Assembly: GCA_002007465.1 (NCBI GenBank)
Contig: LNAC01000847.1
Coordinates: 479,490 to 543,489, forward strand
Reading direction: 5' to 3'
From: Ailurus styani
Lineage: Eukaryota; Chordata; Mammalia; Carnivora; Ailuridae
DNA: 64,000 bases
The translations under genes and the position numbers were made by a program. This document shows, piece by piece, positions 24,556 through 37,000 of the stretch. The notes under the pieces are model-generated. The model searched no databases, was not told where the DNA came from, and worked only from the letters and a program-made list of their open reading frames with translations. The stretch's first letter is position 1. Each line of letters opens with the position of its first letter.

Positions 24556-25859
24556 AATGTTTAATATGGGAGGGATAGTAAATAAAAGCAAAACTACAGA
24601 CATCTCAATTCCCAGTGATCATTTCTCCAAGCAGTAATGTTTCCTTAAGTATGAGTTACGCTTTTCCTTTTTTAATTAATCTTACAATGTAAATAAAACC
24701 AATTTTTCAGCTTCTCATGCCAAATGTTGAAAGATATCTACTTAGTAATGAAGACTCCCTGGCAAAGAGCTCCAGAGAATATATGAAGTAGCTCTTTACA
24801 GGGAGAAGGACATACAGAACAAGAGAATATACTTGTCTCTAAGTATTTTTTAAAATGTAAATACAGACAATTTTGCAAGCTTAAACCACTGTCTTTAAGA
24901 AAGGGAGTAGAAAAATAAAAAGAAAGAAATGGAGTACAAAATGTATTTTGGGTGACTCTCATGTAATACAATAAGGCTATTCATTTGCTAAGGAAGAACA
25001 AAGTACATTATATTTCCTATTACTGACAAGGGCAATAGGGAAGTGCTCTCTCTCATAGATGGTCTATGTTCAAATACTGCCCCTCCCTCTGCTTCCCTTT
25101 TAGAATGTCCTTTCTAACTATTTCTCTGAAAAACATGTGAGGGATTCATATTACCAACTGACTAGGCTGATATACGCTATCCACAGTGGCAGTGTTAAGA
25201 GATATTAATGGTTTTATAAACTTCTTAATGTCCCCATTTTTTGTAGTGTTAAATACACATCAACAGAGGTAGCCAATACATTTAAAAAAATGTGCTCAGA
25301 AGCTGGGAAAATAATCCCTGTCGTGGTAACTTTTATGTCAGCAGATATTGTACAACATGCTTAAACGTAAGAAAGGCAAGAAGCTATTTGTAAAAGATAT
25401 TTTATAATTTCATGGTGTTCTGATTTTAGTAAACACAAATATATTTATTAATTTTCATTGTTAATGAGATTTAGTAAAATCATTAAATGAGAATATATCT
25501 AATTCTGACTTTAATTTGTAGAAAGTAGGAAAAAAATATACTTGCCTTTCCAGCAAGCTTCAAACACCATGAAGTCCACTAAACATTTAATTTACGGAAT
25601 ATATATATGTCATTGGTCACTTTGATAACATTTACCATATTTTAAAAGGATTTTACTGAATTTGAGAAAGGTCAAAATTTATCTTTTTGACTACATACCA
25701 TAGATAGAACACACATTTTCTCTACTAGTATCGCATGAAGCAATGTGGACCATCGTTTTATGCTATGCATATTATTCAATTTGAATATATATTTAGAATA
25801 GTATTTTACAAATGGAAGAAAATAACTACTTCCACACACATTTGTGATTCAAAGCTTTC
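24556..25859. other. repeat-poor sequence, nothing recognised
   Basis: No SINE, L1, MIR or L2 that I can see, and no exon. Confidence 0.4.
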
Positions 25860-26990
25860 ATTTAGGCAATGGCATCCATCTATCAACAGCCTTCATGCCA
25901 TATGTTTTCTCTAAACATGAAGAGGACCTAAATATGCAGTAACCTGCAAGCGCATCAGATATCTCTGTGTTTATTAATAGGTCTTTATGCTAATTGAAAG
26001 AGAAAGATAACCTTTCCTTATAGGTCACTGCCGCCTTACTAATGTGAGCCCAATTTGGCCTTTAAATCTTAGGTTAACAATATGCCTCAACCAAATTTAA
26101 AACAAAACGAAACAAAACAAAACCTCGGGATTTCTTCCCAAATGCTCAATTTAAGACAATCATAGAAAATGGCATTTATTTTTTTACTCTAAAAAGAACA
26201 ATCATTAAAAAAAAGCATTTCCTTTTCTTTTTAAAACATGTTTATTAGTAACTATTACTTTACCAATCTTATGAAACATGGTGGTTGGTGCCTAAAAAAA
26301 AAAAAAAATTAGTGATATTTCCAAAGAAATACATGCCTTCTTTGAACATGCAGGTGAAAAACACAGGGTGATATATGAAAATGTGTACATTTATGAATTG
26401 TAAATAGCATTAATTTCTACATAAAAGACATCACCCTTGTAAATGATTTTTTTTTATAAGGCATAAAGATAAAAGTGCCCAGTCCACTCTGAATTATTGT
26501 AGTGTGCTCATTTAAAACCACCATCTGTCAGAGATTATCTTCTTTTATACCAAGGGAACATCCATTAAATATTCATCCTCCTCATCCTAGAAATGTGCTC
26601 ACACAGGATCAGGGCCCTACCTGAGAAGATATTAGCATTAGTCATTTTATTAGCTCTTCTCTGAATGAAACTTAGAATAGACACCTGAAGTTTACACCTA
26701 AAGAGTAGCACTCTTTTTAGGCTGAAGAGTGTGATTTTGGAGGGCTGCTATTAATTTACACATTCTGAGGCCAATGAGTTAATTTACACTATCTTGGCAA
26801 CAAGCAGTTATCACTTATTTTCTTGATTTAAAAATAGCAAAAATTTGCAGAGGTAAAGTCTGCTAAAATATAGCATATACCTGCAAGAACTGGGGTGGAA
26901 ATAAAAAGCTAATGCTACCATAACTGCTGAGGGGGAAAACTGTGTAAAGCGTTCTCTTTTTGCACCGAAGTTCCTAACTTCTAGACTACT
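25860..26990. other. candidate conserved noncoding block
   Basis: This is a repeat-free stretch in repeat-dense surroundings. It has mixed composition and short ordered motifs. The 11-mer TTAATTTACAC occurs twice (26751-26761 and 26779-26789). A 7-bp-arm hairpin lies at 26709-26731. No frame is open, so a regulatory role is the only suggestion. This is inference from texture, not from alignment. Confidence 0.35.
26709..26731 (+). repeat. small perfect hairpin
   Basis: CACTCTT pairs with AAGAGTG across a 9-base loop. No T run follows, so it is not a terminator. Confidence 0.5.
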
Positions 26991-27801
26991 TAATCACAGC
27001 TTCATATTTTATGCTTTATTTCCCTGGCTTTGGGGAAAAAAAAAATACACAGGTCACTGTGAACCAAGAACAGTCCTTAAAATATTCATGCTGCCTTCTA
27101 GTCTCCATACAATAGTAATGAGAAAATTGAACATTGGGTTCAATTAAAGAAAAGACTACCAAAAATTTCAAGTTATATATGCACACAAATAATACCTAAA
27201 TTCAGGAAGAAAATCAAGCCTGCCCTCTCATTTCACAGATTTCCCAGTAGGATACTTCATATGGGCACTGAAAATATTTGAAAGCATAACTTAAAAAGTC
27301 ATAACTGTACCTTTATCTAAAGTAGAGTAAGTTAGACTTTTATCCTAAATAGTGAAATAGATCATAATGACAATACCTTAAGAAGAAAGACGTTTCAAGA
27401 TGCTATACCATAACTTAACTTAAACTGTCAACCTGCATGTCTAGTCTTCATTTATAGTGGCAGTATCCCATGGCAAGGTTCCCCTGCTAGTCTGTAATAC
27501 ATGAAGAAGAAGAAACAGCTCTATTTACAAGATTCAACTTACCCTTAGGCAGAGAAGTAGCAAACACTTTAAAGAACAACTCTTAGCAAAGAGTACAAGT
27601 CTAAGATACAAAATTCAAAATAATGATCCTTCTGAAATTTTTATGATGCCTTCCACTTTAAAAAAAAAAAAGCTAAGTTTAGAGGAAATTCTGAACCAAC
27701 TGGATTCTGCTAAGTAAAGCTATAGTAAAAAGAGTACTTTTAAATATAGTTAATAATTCTCGAAAATGTTCTTTTCTGAAAATAAAAGATATTTCTATGT
27801 T

Positions 27802-27998
27802 GGGGTGCCTGGGTGGCTCAGTCAGTTAAGCGTCTGTCTTTAGCTCAGGTCATGATTCCAGGGTCCTCGGACTGAGCCCCTCCTTGGACTCCCTGCTCAG
27901 CAGGAAGCCTGCTTCTCCCTCTCTCTCTCTCTCTCTGCCCCTCCCTGCCCCTGATCATGCTCTCTCTCTCAGATAAATAAAATCGTAAAAAAAAAAAA
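27802..27998 (+). mobile_element. CAN-SINE (older caniform type)
   Basis: 'ggggtgcctgggtggctcag', then TCAGTTAAGCGTCTGTCTT, a (CT)n run and an A-rich tail. Confidence 0.95.
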
Positions 27999-28319
27999 CA
28001 GATTTATATGCAAGTGTTAAACTGTAAGTATATATTAGTATTGATATTACCATTATCAACAGTATCTGCACAGAGTCCACTCTGCCATTGACCACTATTG
28101 GTCAACTGTAGACACACCTGAGAGCCAAATAATAAATCTTCCTCTAGGAAAATTACACTGTAGGCAGGAAACAGACAATAATAGGTTAAAATAATAATTG
28201 CAATACAATGTAACAACTACTGTCTTGGTAATATGTGTTAAGTTTTCTTCAGGAGGTACCAACAATTCCTCTTATCTCCACATGTGCATGCCACTTCTCC
28301 TATTAAGAGATGGAATCTG

Positions 28320-28676
28320 GGCGCCTGGGTGGCTCAGTGGGTTAAAGCCTCTGCTTTCGGCTCAGGTCATGATCCCAGAGTCCTGGGATCGAGGCCCACA
28401 TCGGGCTCTCTGCTCAGCAGGGATCCTGCTTCTTCCTCTCTCCTCTCTCTCTGCCTGCCTCTCTGCCTACTTGTAATCTCTCTCTGTGTGTCAAATNNNN
28501 NNNNNNNNNNNNNNNNNNNNNNNNNNNNNNNNNNNNNNNNNNNNNNNNNNNNNNNNNNNNNNNNNNNNNNNNNNNNNNNNNNNNNNNNNNNNNNNNNNNN
28601 NNNNNNNNNNNNNNNNNNNNNNNNNNNNNNNNNNNNNNNNNNNNNNNNNNNNNNNNNNNNNNNAAAAAAAAAAAAA
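28320..28676 (+). mobile_element. CAN-SINE (young type) containing an assembly gap
   Basis: The head and body are complete to 28496, then 167 Ns, then a poly-A tail. The 15-bp site AAGAGATGGAATCTG flanks both ends (28305-28319 and 28677-28691). The missing part is therefore only the SINE tail, normally about 20-30 bases. Frames spanning the Ns are artefacts. Confidence 0.95.
28497..28663. other. assembly gap (167 N)
   Basis: Run of N placed exactly at the (AAAT)n/poly-A tail of a SINE. The length is probably not biological. Confidence 0.99.
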
Positions 28677-28691
28677 AAGAGATGGAATCTG

Positions 28692-29106
28692 TTTCTACTT
28701 AATATGGACTACTTGTTAGACTTCCTCTAAGAAGCAAAATGGTGGCAGAAGTGATACTGAGCCCAGGCTCTAAAAGGTCTAGTGGCTTTCACTTTTGCTC
28801 TTTCAGAATCCAAGTGTTCAGCTATGAGATACTAGTTTAGCCTGCTGGAAGATGAGAGGTGTTTTGGAGGACAACAAAGGCACCTCAGCCAATAGCTAGC
28901 AGCAACTGGAAGCCATATGAGTAAGACCATATTGGTCATTCTAGCACAAGCTGAGCTCCCACGTGACTGCCACCATACGAGTGAGCCCAAGCAATACTGA
29001 CAGAAGAACTATCCAGTCAAATTAAATACAAGAAATAGTAAATTGTTGTTGTTTTAGGCTGCTAAGTTTTAGAGTGGTTTTTTATGCAGCACTGGATAAG
29101 TGATAT
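28692..29106 (+). mobile_element. MLT1-type LTR (MaLR)
   Basis: The end 'ttgttgttttaggctgctaa', then 'ttttatgcagcactggataa' is the characteristic MLT1 LTR terminus. The body ('gaagccatatgagtaagacc') fits. Decayed and non-coding, with no internal region attached. Confidence 0.65.
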
Positions 29107-32100
29107 AAAGAAAAAAGGGATCATGAAGCACATAGGCCTATAGAATGCAACCTGATTTTCCCAAGAATAATCAGCTAATGAAGGATAAAAAGCCAACGCC
29201 AACTTCCTTGAATTCTTATCTAGGACTGAAGGAGGGTGCAAAAGCAAAAACATAAGTTCCATTCTCAAGTTGAACACAAAATCCCGTGACTGAGTATGAC
29301 TCACCTTAATCAATACGAGATATCTTACACTGGTGGTACACATTGGTACTCTCATTCAATATAAATTCACAGTGATCCAGAAAGTGCAAAGGCTCATATA
29401 AAAGCTCCAATTTGAGATATTACAATTTGCCTATTTTTTAGTATTAAATTTTAACATACTCCATATATTACAATTTAGAAACCAATATAACTGGGCAATA
29501 TGAGTTGAGCCTCCCTCAGAAATGTTTTACCTGAGATATAGTTTAATGATACGGCTTCTGACTATACTGGAAGCATCAGTCATTGAACAGTATTTCTTTT
29601 GTAAAACTTAATGATAAGTTATTATTCACATGTTTACTATTAATCACTATAATATACAAATGTGCACGGTAAATTCTAGTAGTTTAATTTCTGGGAAAAT
29701 GGTTTATGAATATGAATTTTAAGCTTTTCCTCCCAGAAAATAAATCATATTTTTTAATTATAGATGTTAAGCAAAATTTTAAATAGCCCCATTTCTTTTT
29801 CTCCGCTTTTCTCTCACCTCCCACACTTCTTTCTCAGCCCAGGGGATCTCATGCTGGCCTGCGTTCCTTTTGCTACTTCACAATTTTCTCAATTCCCCAG
29901 AAAAGCAATATTTGAATAACAAAATGAGGAATAACACAAATATGTCTTCTCAGATACATCCCAAAGGACTCCATGTCCCCGAATCACTCAACTCCTTTCC
30001 CCAAATCAACAGGCTCAGTCCCCTGAGTACAGCTGATCTCAGCTAGTTATAAGGAAGAAAGCTTTAACATAGAATTATTAACGTATATACCACTTTAAAT
30101 CTCTCATAGACACAGAGAGGGATGGTTCCGAAAAATAAAGGAGGAATGCCTTCCAGATTACAAGGGAGAGAATCAGGCAAAGATCAGAGAAGAACTACAT
30201 TGGCAACACATGAGGGTGTGTGTGGGAGTAGGGGGGCAGTTTCAGAGAAGGGACAAGGTTACTCAAGATTTACATTAACAGGAAGTTGGGACCTATGCTG
30301 TAAATCTTTCATCCACCTCTCTCAGGAAACCTTCAGTAATTTCTGTACTGCTAACTAAAATTTCTAACAGTGACTCTTCCTGGTGATGGAAAAAGTGATA
30401 AATCTGTCTCAAAGTTGATGGAGGCTCAAAATAGACACTACTCCTAGACTCAGCTGACTTCACAAATATACTCTTTTTACACAGGAAAGTTGCTGCTTAG
30501 AGGAGGGTCACCCTTCTTGAATAAGAAGGAAAACAATGATACTAACATTTTTGTCTCTGAAAGTTCTTTCTTAAACATATTGAAAGGGATGGTACAATGC
30601 CCAGAGGGATTCTACATCAGGGTACCCTGGAGAGAATGGATTTTCCACAGAATGTATGCATTTCAAACAAACAAACAAACAAATACAATGTTTCCATGGA
30701 GGGCACAGAATATTCTGCAACAATGTGATTTATATGGCTCTCTTACTTTTTTGACATTTGTTTCAGAGAAATTGCCTGGATACATTCTATTTTTCTGTAA
30801 AATGTGGATAACATACGTTGGAAAAATGAAAAACAGTGTGATTATTTTCTGTGTTCTCCTATCATTTGGGTATTATTTATTAGTCTCTTTACATCTTTTC
30901 TTTACTCTTCCTTAGAATTCTTCAAAAGACTAGGCTCATGTAAGGTCATTTAAATTGGAAAAAGCAGAATTACTACAGAGGACAGTCTGTTGAGTTCAAA
31001 ATATTCAATTATAAAAAGAAAATCAAAAGATAAATTTAATGCCATCTATAATTATCACATCTTTGCTTTCGTAAAAGCTGCTATCAAAAAACAGCTTTCT
31101 GCCTATTAAATTATTGTAATATATTTTATAAATGTATTTTAGTTTGTTTATTAGTGTTTATACATTCTGCCAGGAAATAGGCAGTCAGTTCATCCACAGG
31201 ATGTCTAAATAAGAGTTTAATATATAATATAAATATTCAATACAATAGATCAGTTATACCCACAGTTTCCCAAGAGGCATCATTCACATTTTATATGGAA
31301 TGGCTCCTCCTTTTTTGTGGGATATCTGATATCTCTGATCCCCTCCCATTAAATGCCAGAGCATCATCCCATTATTGTGACAACCAAAAAGCTTCCTCAC
31401 ACTTCCAAATGTCCCCTGAGGAATAATAACACCCACTCCCCCAGTTAAGAACTGCTACATTCGCTTTATGATTCAGGAGGGAAAACATCTTTTATAAAAC
31501 TAAAACCACTGAAACCTCTACTTAACTTGGAAACCATAATAATCTGCTTTTGCGACTTTAGCTTTAGAAGTACTGTAACGAGTTTTATGGTCTAGCATGT
31601 ATTTATAGGATAGCTGTGCTAAACATTTTTGAAGTAGTGAGAAATTTGCATTTGCAATAATGCAGAAACCTTACAGAAAAACCACACTTAAGTCTAGTAC
31701 CTACATCGTGGTCTGCACATGAGTCATTTGGGTACAGGTATAGTTCTTTTTACTATTTAAAATCCCCCCTTTTTTTTGAGAAAAAAAAAGAATATTTAAA
31801 TGATAGTGAATAGACTAAACTAATTCTTCCCAATCAGTATACCGCATTTGTGGACGAGAGGAAAAGAAATATTTTTAGAGACTTGTCTAAAGCAATTCTG
31901 ATCAATGAAATTTGTGCACTTGAATACTTAGCTACACCGATATTTTATTAGTTCTTTCTTTTTTGTTAAATCGTGGGGAAAGACAAGGAAATAGGAATAT
32001 AAAGAAGTCAATAATGGGAAAAGATAAAAAACCCAGAACCTTCTCAATTCTCAGTTACTTGAGAAAGCACAGTGTTCATAACCACTCTTATGCAGAGTCA

Positions 32101-32284
32101 TAATGCAGAATAAAGTGGAGATACTCCAATTAACTGTTTATTGTATGCCCATTAGATACCCAGTAGGACTATACTATAAGAAGACCGTAATCATAGATAC
32201 TTCCCTGATACCAATTTAGTTCTATGACTTTGTCCATCTTCTGGAGAGAAAAAAGAGAAAAATACAGCTACTGAACTCTGTAGA
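29107..32284. other. long stretch with no recognised gene
   Basis: SINE-free. It contains a (CAAA)5 run at about 30665-30684 and a 141-codon + frame (30490-30915). That frame includes the CAAA run, lacks a supported start or splice sites and resembles nothing known. Fragments near 30290-30360 may be L2. Confidence 0.35.
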
Positions 32285-32400
32285 GTGCATTAGACCTTCC
32301 TTGTGCCAAATTCTTTAGATATAGCATTTCCTAACCTAGTTCTCAGAGCAGTTTAGCAGCATCTCCATTTTACCAATAATAAAACCAGGCCTCCGTAATG
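32285..32400 (-). mobile_element. MIR fragment
   Basis: 'tctccattttaccaataata' with 'aaaccaggcctcc' follows the antisense MIR pattern. Confidence 0.55.
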
Positions 32401-33384
32401 TCACTCTACCCATACGTGTCATTAAAACAATATAAGAAAACAGTGATTAATGAGATAAGCAGAAAGCTTAGTTAAACTCAACTTCTTTATGGAAGTTATC
32501 AGTGTCGGGTAACTTCAAAATGGTTATGAGAAAAATATAGGGGAGAAAAAATTTTCTATTTGTAATTTCCTATCTTCTCTAAAAAGATATTCAGCACCTG
32601 GAGGCAGCTTACTAATTACTCATCGTCATTCACTCATTCATTCAACAAATGGATCTTCCTACAACACATTTCATCAAATTATTTTATCCTATCATGCAAT
32701 TTTCAAAATGCTAGAGGTATGTAATTTACAGTTTGGGAATAATAAATTTACAACCAACTATGAAACATTTAATGAAAAATGTTAACTCTAAGTCATATGT
32801 GTACCTAGTAATACAATATATAAAATATATTTAAAAGGAAATTAAGTAGAATAAAAAATAAAGGCCATATTATAAATTACAGTAAATAATCAGAAGAGAT
32901 TCTCCTACATAAATTTGGCTTTCATTTCTATACTTCTATCTTTATCATAGCAACTTCACTTTTGACACACTAAACAATTATAATTTCATATACATTCATC
33001 ATTGTTCTTTTTAATAATGAGCATATTATCTATACTCCTTTGTCATTATTTTATGTTTTAATGCTTAACTTTTATTTAACACATATACATGATGCTCAAT
33101 ATGGCATAAAAATTCTGAAGAATTATTAAAAATTACTGTTATGATATAATGATGATATGTCTCATTTTCTTTTCTAGACATAATGAAATAGTATATCTTA
33201 TCCTAATAAAATATAATGAAAACTGATCCTTCCCATGTTATTATTGTTATTTTGAAGTCTCCCTATAAACTTCTCCTACTAACAAGAGCAGTATTTCATC
33301 AACAAATGCTCCCATTAAAGACATGGCAATGATGGTAACATCTTAAAACTTTTATTGTAATGTATGGATTAAAATTCACTCTCA

Positions 33385-33525
33385 CATATATCTCTTTTAA
33401 TCTACATATCAATTCTGTTAAGCAGATATTATCAACCCCATTTTATAGATGAAAGTATTGAGGCTTAAGGAAGTTGTCTGGCTTGTGTCAAATCACATAG
33501 CTAATTAAGGAAGTCAGACAGCATT
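33385..33525 (-). mobile_element. MIR fragment
   Basis: 'ccccattttatagatgaaag', then 'tattgaggcttaaggaagtt' and 'aatcacatagctaattaagg' are antisense MIR landmarks in order. Confidence 0.85.
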
Positions 33526-33964
33526 CATTTTTCTTCAATGCTTTCAGTCCCATTAAATGGATCCCTCTATTCAACATATGGGTCTAATTTTCTATGAAAA
33601 TAAGATTGTAATTGCTCATTCCACAGTTATCACATATTGAATATATACTTTCAAAATATCAGGAAAATCTATATTTTAGTCTTTATATATTTTTGATGTA
33701 AGTAAACATCCTAATTATGAACATGACTTACATAAAGGATAAGGCCTCACCTCAGGCCACTGAAATCATTTCTTAAAGCCAATATAAAAGATTACCCTAT
33801 ATCATAACTTGTGAAAAAGGTGTCACAGAGATTCTGAATTAACAAAAGAGGGAAATATTGGAAGGAAAGGGACAAGACAAAGGGTGAGCCAGAGAAACAG
33901 AAAACAAACATCCAGCAGTAGTGATATGAATTATTTGCTTAGTTACTACAAAAGTAATAATTAC

Positions 33965-34099
33965 ACTGTAACTCCATGGGAACAATGGTAATTTCACAGT
34001 AGCCCATGTTAGTGTTATCGCCCTATATCCTGATAACTGTGAAATTAATTTGTGGCACTACTGTAAGTGTCGGCCATAAGCTGTTCCCTTGGTAACAGT
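33965..34099. repeat. compound palindrome, possible ancient MITE or conserved element
   Basis: Inner arms TAATTTCACAGT (33989-34000) and ACTGTGAAATTA (34036-34047) are perfect inverted repeats around a 35-base loop. Outer arms pair ACTGT at 33965-33969 with ACAGT at 34095-34099, and GGGAACA at 33978-33984 with TGTTCCC at 34082-34088. GTTCCCTTGGTAAC at 34083-34096 matches the RFX X-box with one mismatch. The pairing is seen; the origin is inference. Confidence 0.6.
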
Positions 34100-35144
34100 A
34101 TTATGCTATCACAGAGAAGGAATGTTTGGCAGTAAAATGGGCAGCAGCAAGCTGGTTATACAGGGAAAAGCTTCCATCTAAATACACATAGCATAGCAAT
34201 CACCCTTGGAAAAACTACATGGCTTACCAAAAGAGTTCTCTCTGTTCACTGTCCATTATCTGTTGACTGTAGTAGTTCAAATGAATAGCAAGTAATGATC
34301 AAATTACCAGCTTATATTTAGCAACAGGACCTTCTTGTATTTAAAAAAAATGCAAGGAGAAAGTACAAAAACGTAATACATTTCTTCTGCTCTCTTTTTT
34401 CCTTCCTCACCTGAAATTATTACTATGCTATTAGAAGTCACACACATGCACACATTCATACTTCAGTGAAAACCATGCATGTAGTTGACAGCTAGGCAAA
34501 CTTTAGCTATAAACAAAGATGCCAAGTATATTTTAAAAACAACTTTGCTTAAAGAAATTCATTTAAGAAGGAAAATCTGTTACATCTGCAGTCTACTACC
34601 TTCAAAGTCACAGAAAGAAAAGTTGAACATTTGGCCAAAAGGATAGTAGCTTAGGTTTCTATTTTTTCTTTTCAACATGAAATATTCAAGATAGCATACA
34701 CTAAGATGGAATAACATAACTATGTGACATCATAAGAAATCCTGGAATATAAGAGTGCATTTAAAAATCCATGTATCCCAGGCTTTCTCTGGTTAAACAA
34801 CCTAGAGGCAGAGGCCAGCTTCTCCTCTTCACCTCTTATTTCATGATACTAGCTAGGCAGAACATCATTCCAGGATGATAATGAGTTGGCTGGACATACT
34901 GTTTAGATTAGCTAATATTTATGTGTCTATGCTAAACTAAGCATCATAAGATTAGCACTATTTTGTCATTTTTCAGATAGAAAATCCAGACATGAACTCT
35001 TCAGAATTCAGTAAGTCTTTTTAAAAATCTTTTTGCTTTTGAAATGATCAAACCATACCTAGAGTAATGACTGCCTCTTAAGATTTATGATAAGCTACTG
35101 ATGAGTAATTTTTCCCTTATACATGTAATACAGATTAATAGTTA
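34100..35144. other. no recognisable gene
   Basis: Unique-looking AT-rich sequence with no supported exon or repeat. Confidence 0.35.
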
Positions 35145-35155
35145 CTAGAAGGTGT

Positions 35156-35340
35156 GTTTTTTTTTTTAAGATTTTATTTATTTGTCAGAGACAGAGAGTG
35201 CAAGTAGGGAAAGCTGCAGACAGAGGGAGAAGCAGGCTCCCCATTGACCAAGGATCCCAACCTGGGACTTAATCCAAGGACACTGGGATCATGACTGAGC
35301 CAAAGGCAGCTGCTTAACTGAGTGAACCACCCAAGCATCC
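35156..35340 (-). mobile_element. old CAN-SINE
   Basis: Reverse copy from the poly-T/'aagattttatttatttgtca' end to the diverged head 'gaaccacccaagcatcc'. CTAGAAGGTGT flanks both ends (35145-35155 and 35341-35351). Confidence 0.93.
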
Positions 35341-35454
35341 CTAGAAGGTGTTTTATTTGGCATATCATAGATTCCTGTCAATTAAAACAACTAACATTGG
35401 GGGATTATTAGGTCTGACAAGTTTAGAAGAAGAGTTAAATCACAGCCAGGTAGC

Positions 35455-35545
35455 TACTAATCTTAGTTGGCTCCTATCCACCAATCCTGTTTATCCCCCA
35501 AGTACCTGGCACATAGTAGGCTTTAAATATTTGCTGAATAACTGA
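35455..35545 (+). mobile_element. L2 3' end
   Basis: 'cctggcacatagtaggcttt' followed by 'aaatatttgctgaataactg' is the canonical sense L2 tail. Confidence 0.75.
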
Positions 35546-35849
35546 AAAAGTATTTTCAAAATTCTTATTTGAGCATATTCCCAATAAGGACATAGTCCTA
35601 ACTTTATATTTAGAGTCCTCTGCTCTGTCGTCTACTTCTTCACAATTATTTTCCTAATTTAGATTTCTGGATATTCTCTCTGCAATTTTCTGGGAAAAGA
35701 TCACTGAGAATGTGAATTACAAGATATTATTTTATTTTATTTTAATTACTAACTAACTATAAACTAGGCTAATAAACCCTGATTTAACAGAAATCTCTGT
35801 GACAATAAAATGCATAAATATTTCTATTATGAATTTATCACTTATGTAG

Positions 35850-36065
35850 TATATGACCATGGACAAGTTTCTTAGCCCTTTTGAATCTCAGTCTCTTGAT
35901 ACATAAAATGGGTATAATAATAATACATCAAAAATTCATGAAGTACTGTATGGTGACTAACATAATAAAAAAATAATAATACCTACCTCATGGGATTTTT
36001 ATTAAAAAGAAACAGGATAACTCATGCAAAGTATTTACATATATTGAAAAAAGATCACAATAAAC
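35850..36065 (+). mobile_element. MIR with a 45-bp insertion
   Basis: 'ccatggacaagtttcttagc' to 'aaaatgggtataataataat', then MIR wording resumes with 'acctacctcatgggattttt'. The interruption (35927-35971) is flanked by AATAATAATAC on both sides. Confidence 0.78.
35927..35971 (+). mobile_element. 45-bp retro-insertion with target duplication
   Basis: The insert ends 'ggtgactaacataataaaaa' and is bounded by AATAATAATAC at 35916-35926 and 35972-35982. It looks like an extremely 5'-truncated LINE tail. The source family is not certain. Confidence 0.5.
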
Positions 36066-36394
36066 ATTTATGTTATTATTTATTAAGCAAGGTGCTTAAG
36101 ACTTATATACTTCAGTGATTAAGTTTTTTATCTGCCATTTCACGTAGCTCACATATATTCAAAAACCTTTGCTAAGTTGTTTACCATATACCAGGAACTA
36201 GAGGAAATATTTTAAAAAACAATACTTAGCTGTCAGAGAAAAGTGTTTCAGCTTTGTTATTTAAGAGAGTTCCCATCTACAAAATATTAAAATTTGTGAA
36301 TCATAATTTTCTATCTATAAAAAAGGATAGAGCTTGTAAGTTTCTACTTGCTTCTTATGACTGTTAATATGAAATTCACACCCCTTTCCATAGC

Positions 36395-36520
36395 CAACAG
36401 ACCGTATCTTGACTTGGAACTCATCTTTCTCCATGAAGCTCCATCCACACTGCCTTTTTGAGAGTCCTCAAACATGCCAATCTTGTTCCCATGTCAAGAT
36501 AGGCCTGGAACTCCATGTAC
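36395..36520 (+). mobile_element. L2 fragment
   Basis: 'agtcctcaaacatgccaatc' and 'ttgttcccatgtcaagatag' parallel the sense L2 3' region ('ctcaaacatgccaagctcgt'). Confidence 0.55.
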
Positions 36521-36653
36521 TTCACCATAGTGGTACCTTCCACTCACCCATGGAAAGCAACATGGAAACACAGAGGATTTATACAACTTTTAGTCAAGCA
36601 CATTCCATCAATTAAGAATAACATGAAGTTTGTACATCTGAATAACTTAAGTA

Positions 36654-36840
36654 CTTTTTTTTAAAAGATTTTATTTATTTATTTGAGATAGAGAGAAGGA
36701 GCAGGGAGGAGGGGTAGAAGAAGAGGGAGAAGGAGGCCCCACTGAGCAGGGAGCCTGATGCAGGGCTCCATCCCAGGACCTTGGGATCATGCCCCGAGCC
36801 AAAGGCAGATTCTCAACCCATTGAGCCACCCAAGTGCCCC
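36654..36840 (-). mobile_element. old CAN-SINE
   Basis: Reverse copy from 'ttaaaagattttatttattt' to 'gagccacccaagtgcccc'. Imperfect flanks 'taacttaagtac' and 'taacctgagtaa'. Confidence 0.92.
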
Positions 36841-37000
36841 TAACCTGAGTAATTCTCAGGAAACCCTACTGATTACCTTGCCTTGCAATATAATGTGGCC
36901 CTGATCTGTGTAATCATACAGCAAATTTTCAAGGAAGTTACTGAGTATATGACAGGAATTTCCAGGGGCAAATTTCTAGGTGCATGAATAAAATCTCATC

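Noticed and set aside
26709..26731. Hairpin as a transcription terminator or microRNA
   Set aside because: The 7-bp arms are too short for a microRNA precursor, and no T tract or bacterial context exists.
28284..28730. 148-codon frame across the gap
   Set aside because: It reads through a SINE and 167 Ns, so the length is an artefact.
30490..30915. 141-codon open frame on the + strand
   Set aside because: It includes a (CAAA)n run, has no family resemblance or splice signals, and codon use looks like AT-rich chance sequence.
36409..36615. 68-codon frame on the + strand
   Set aside because: It falls in L2-like sequence and lacks coding signals.
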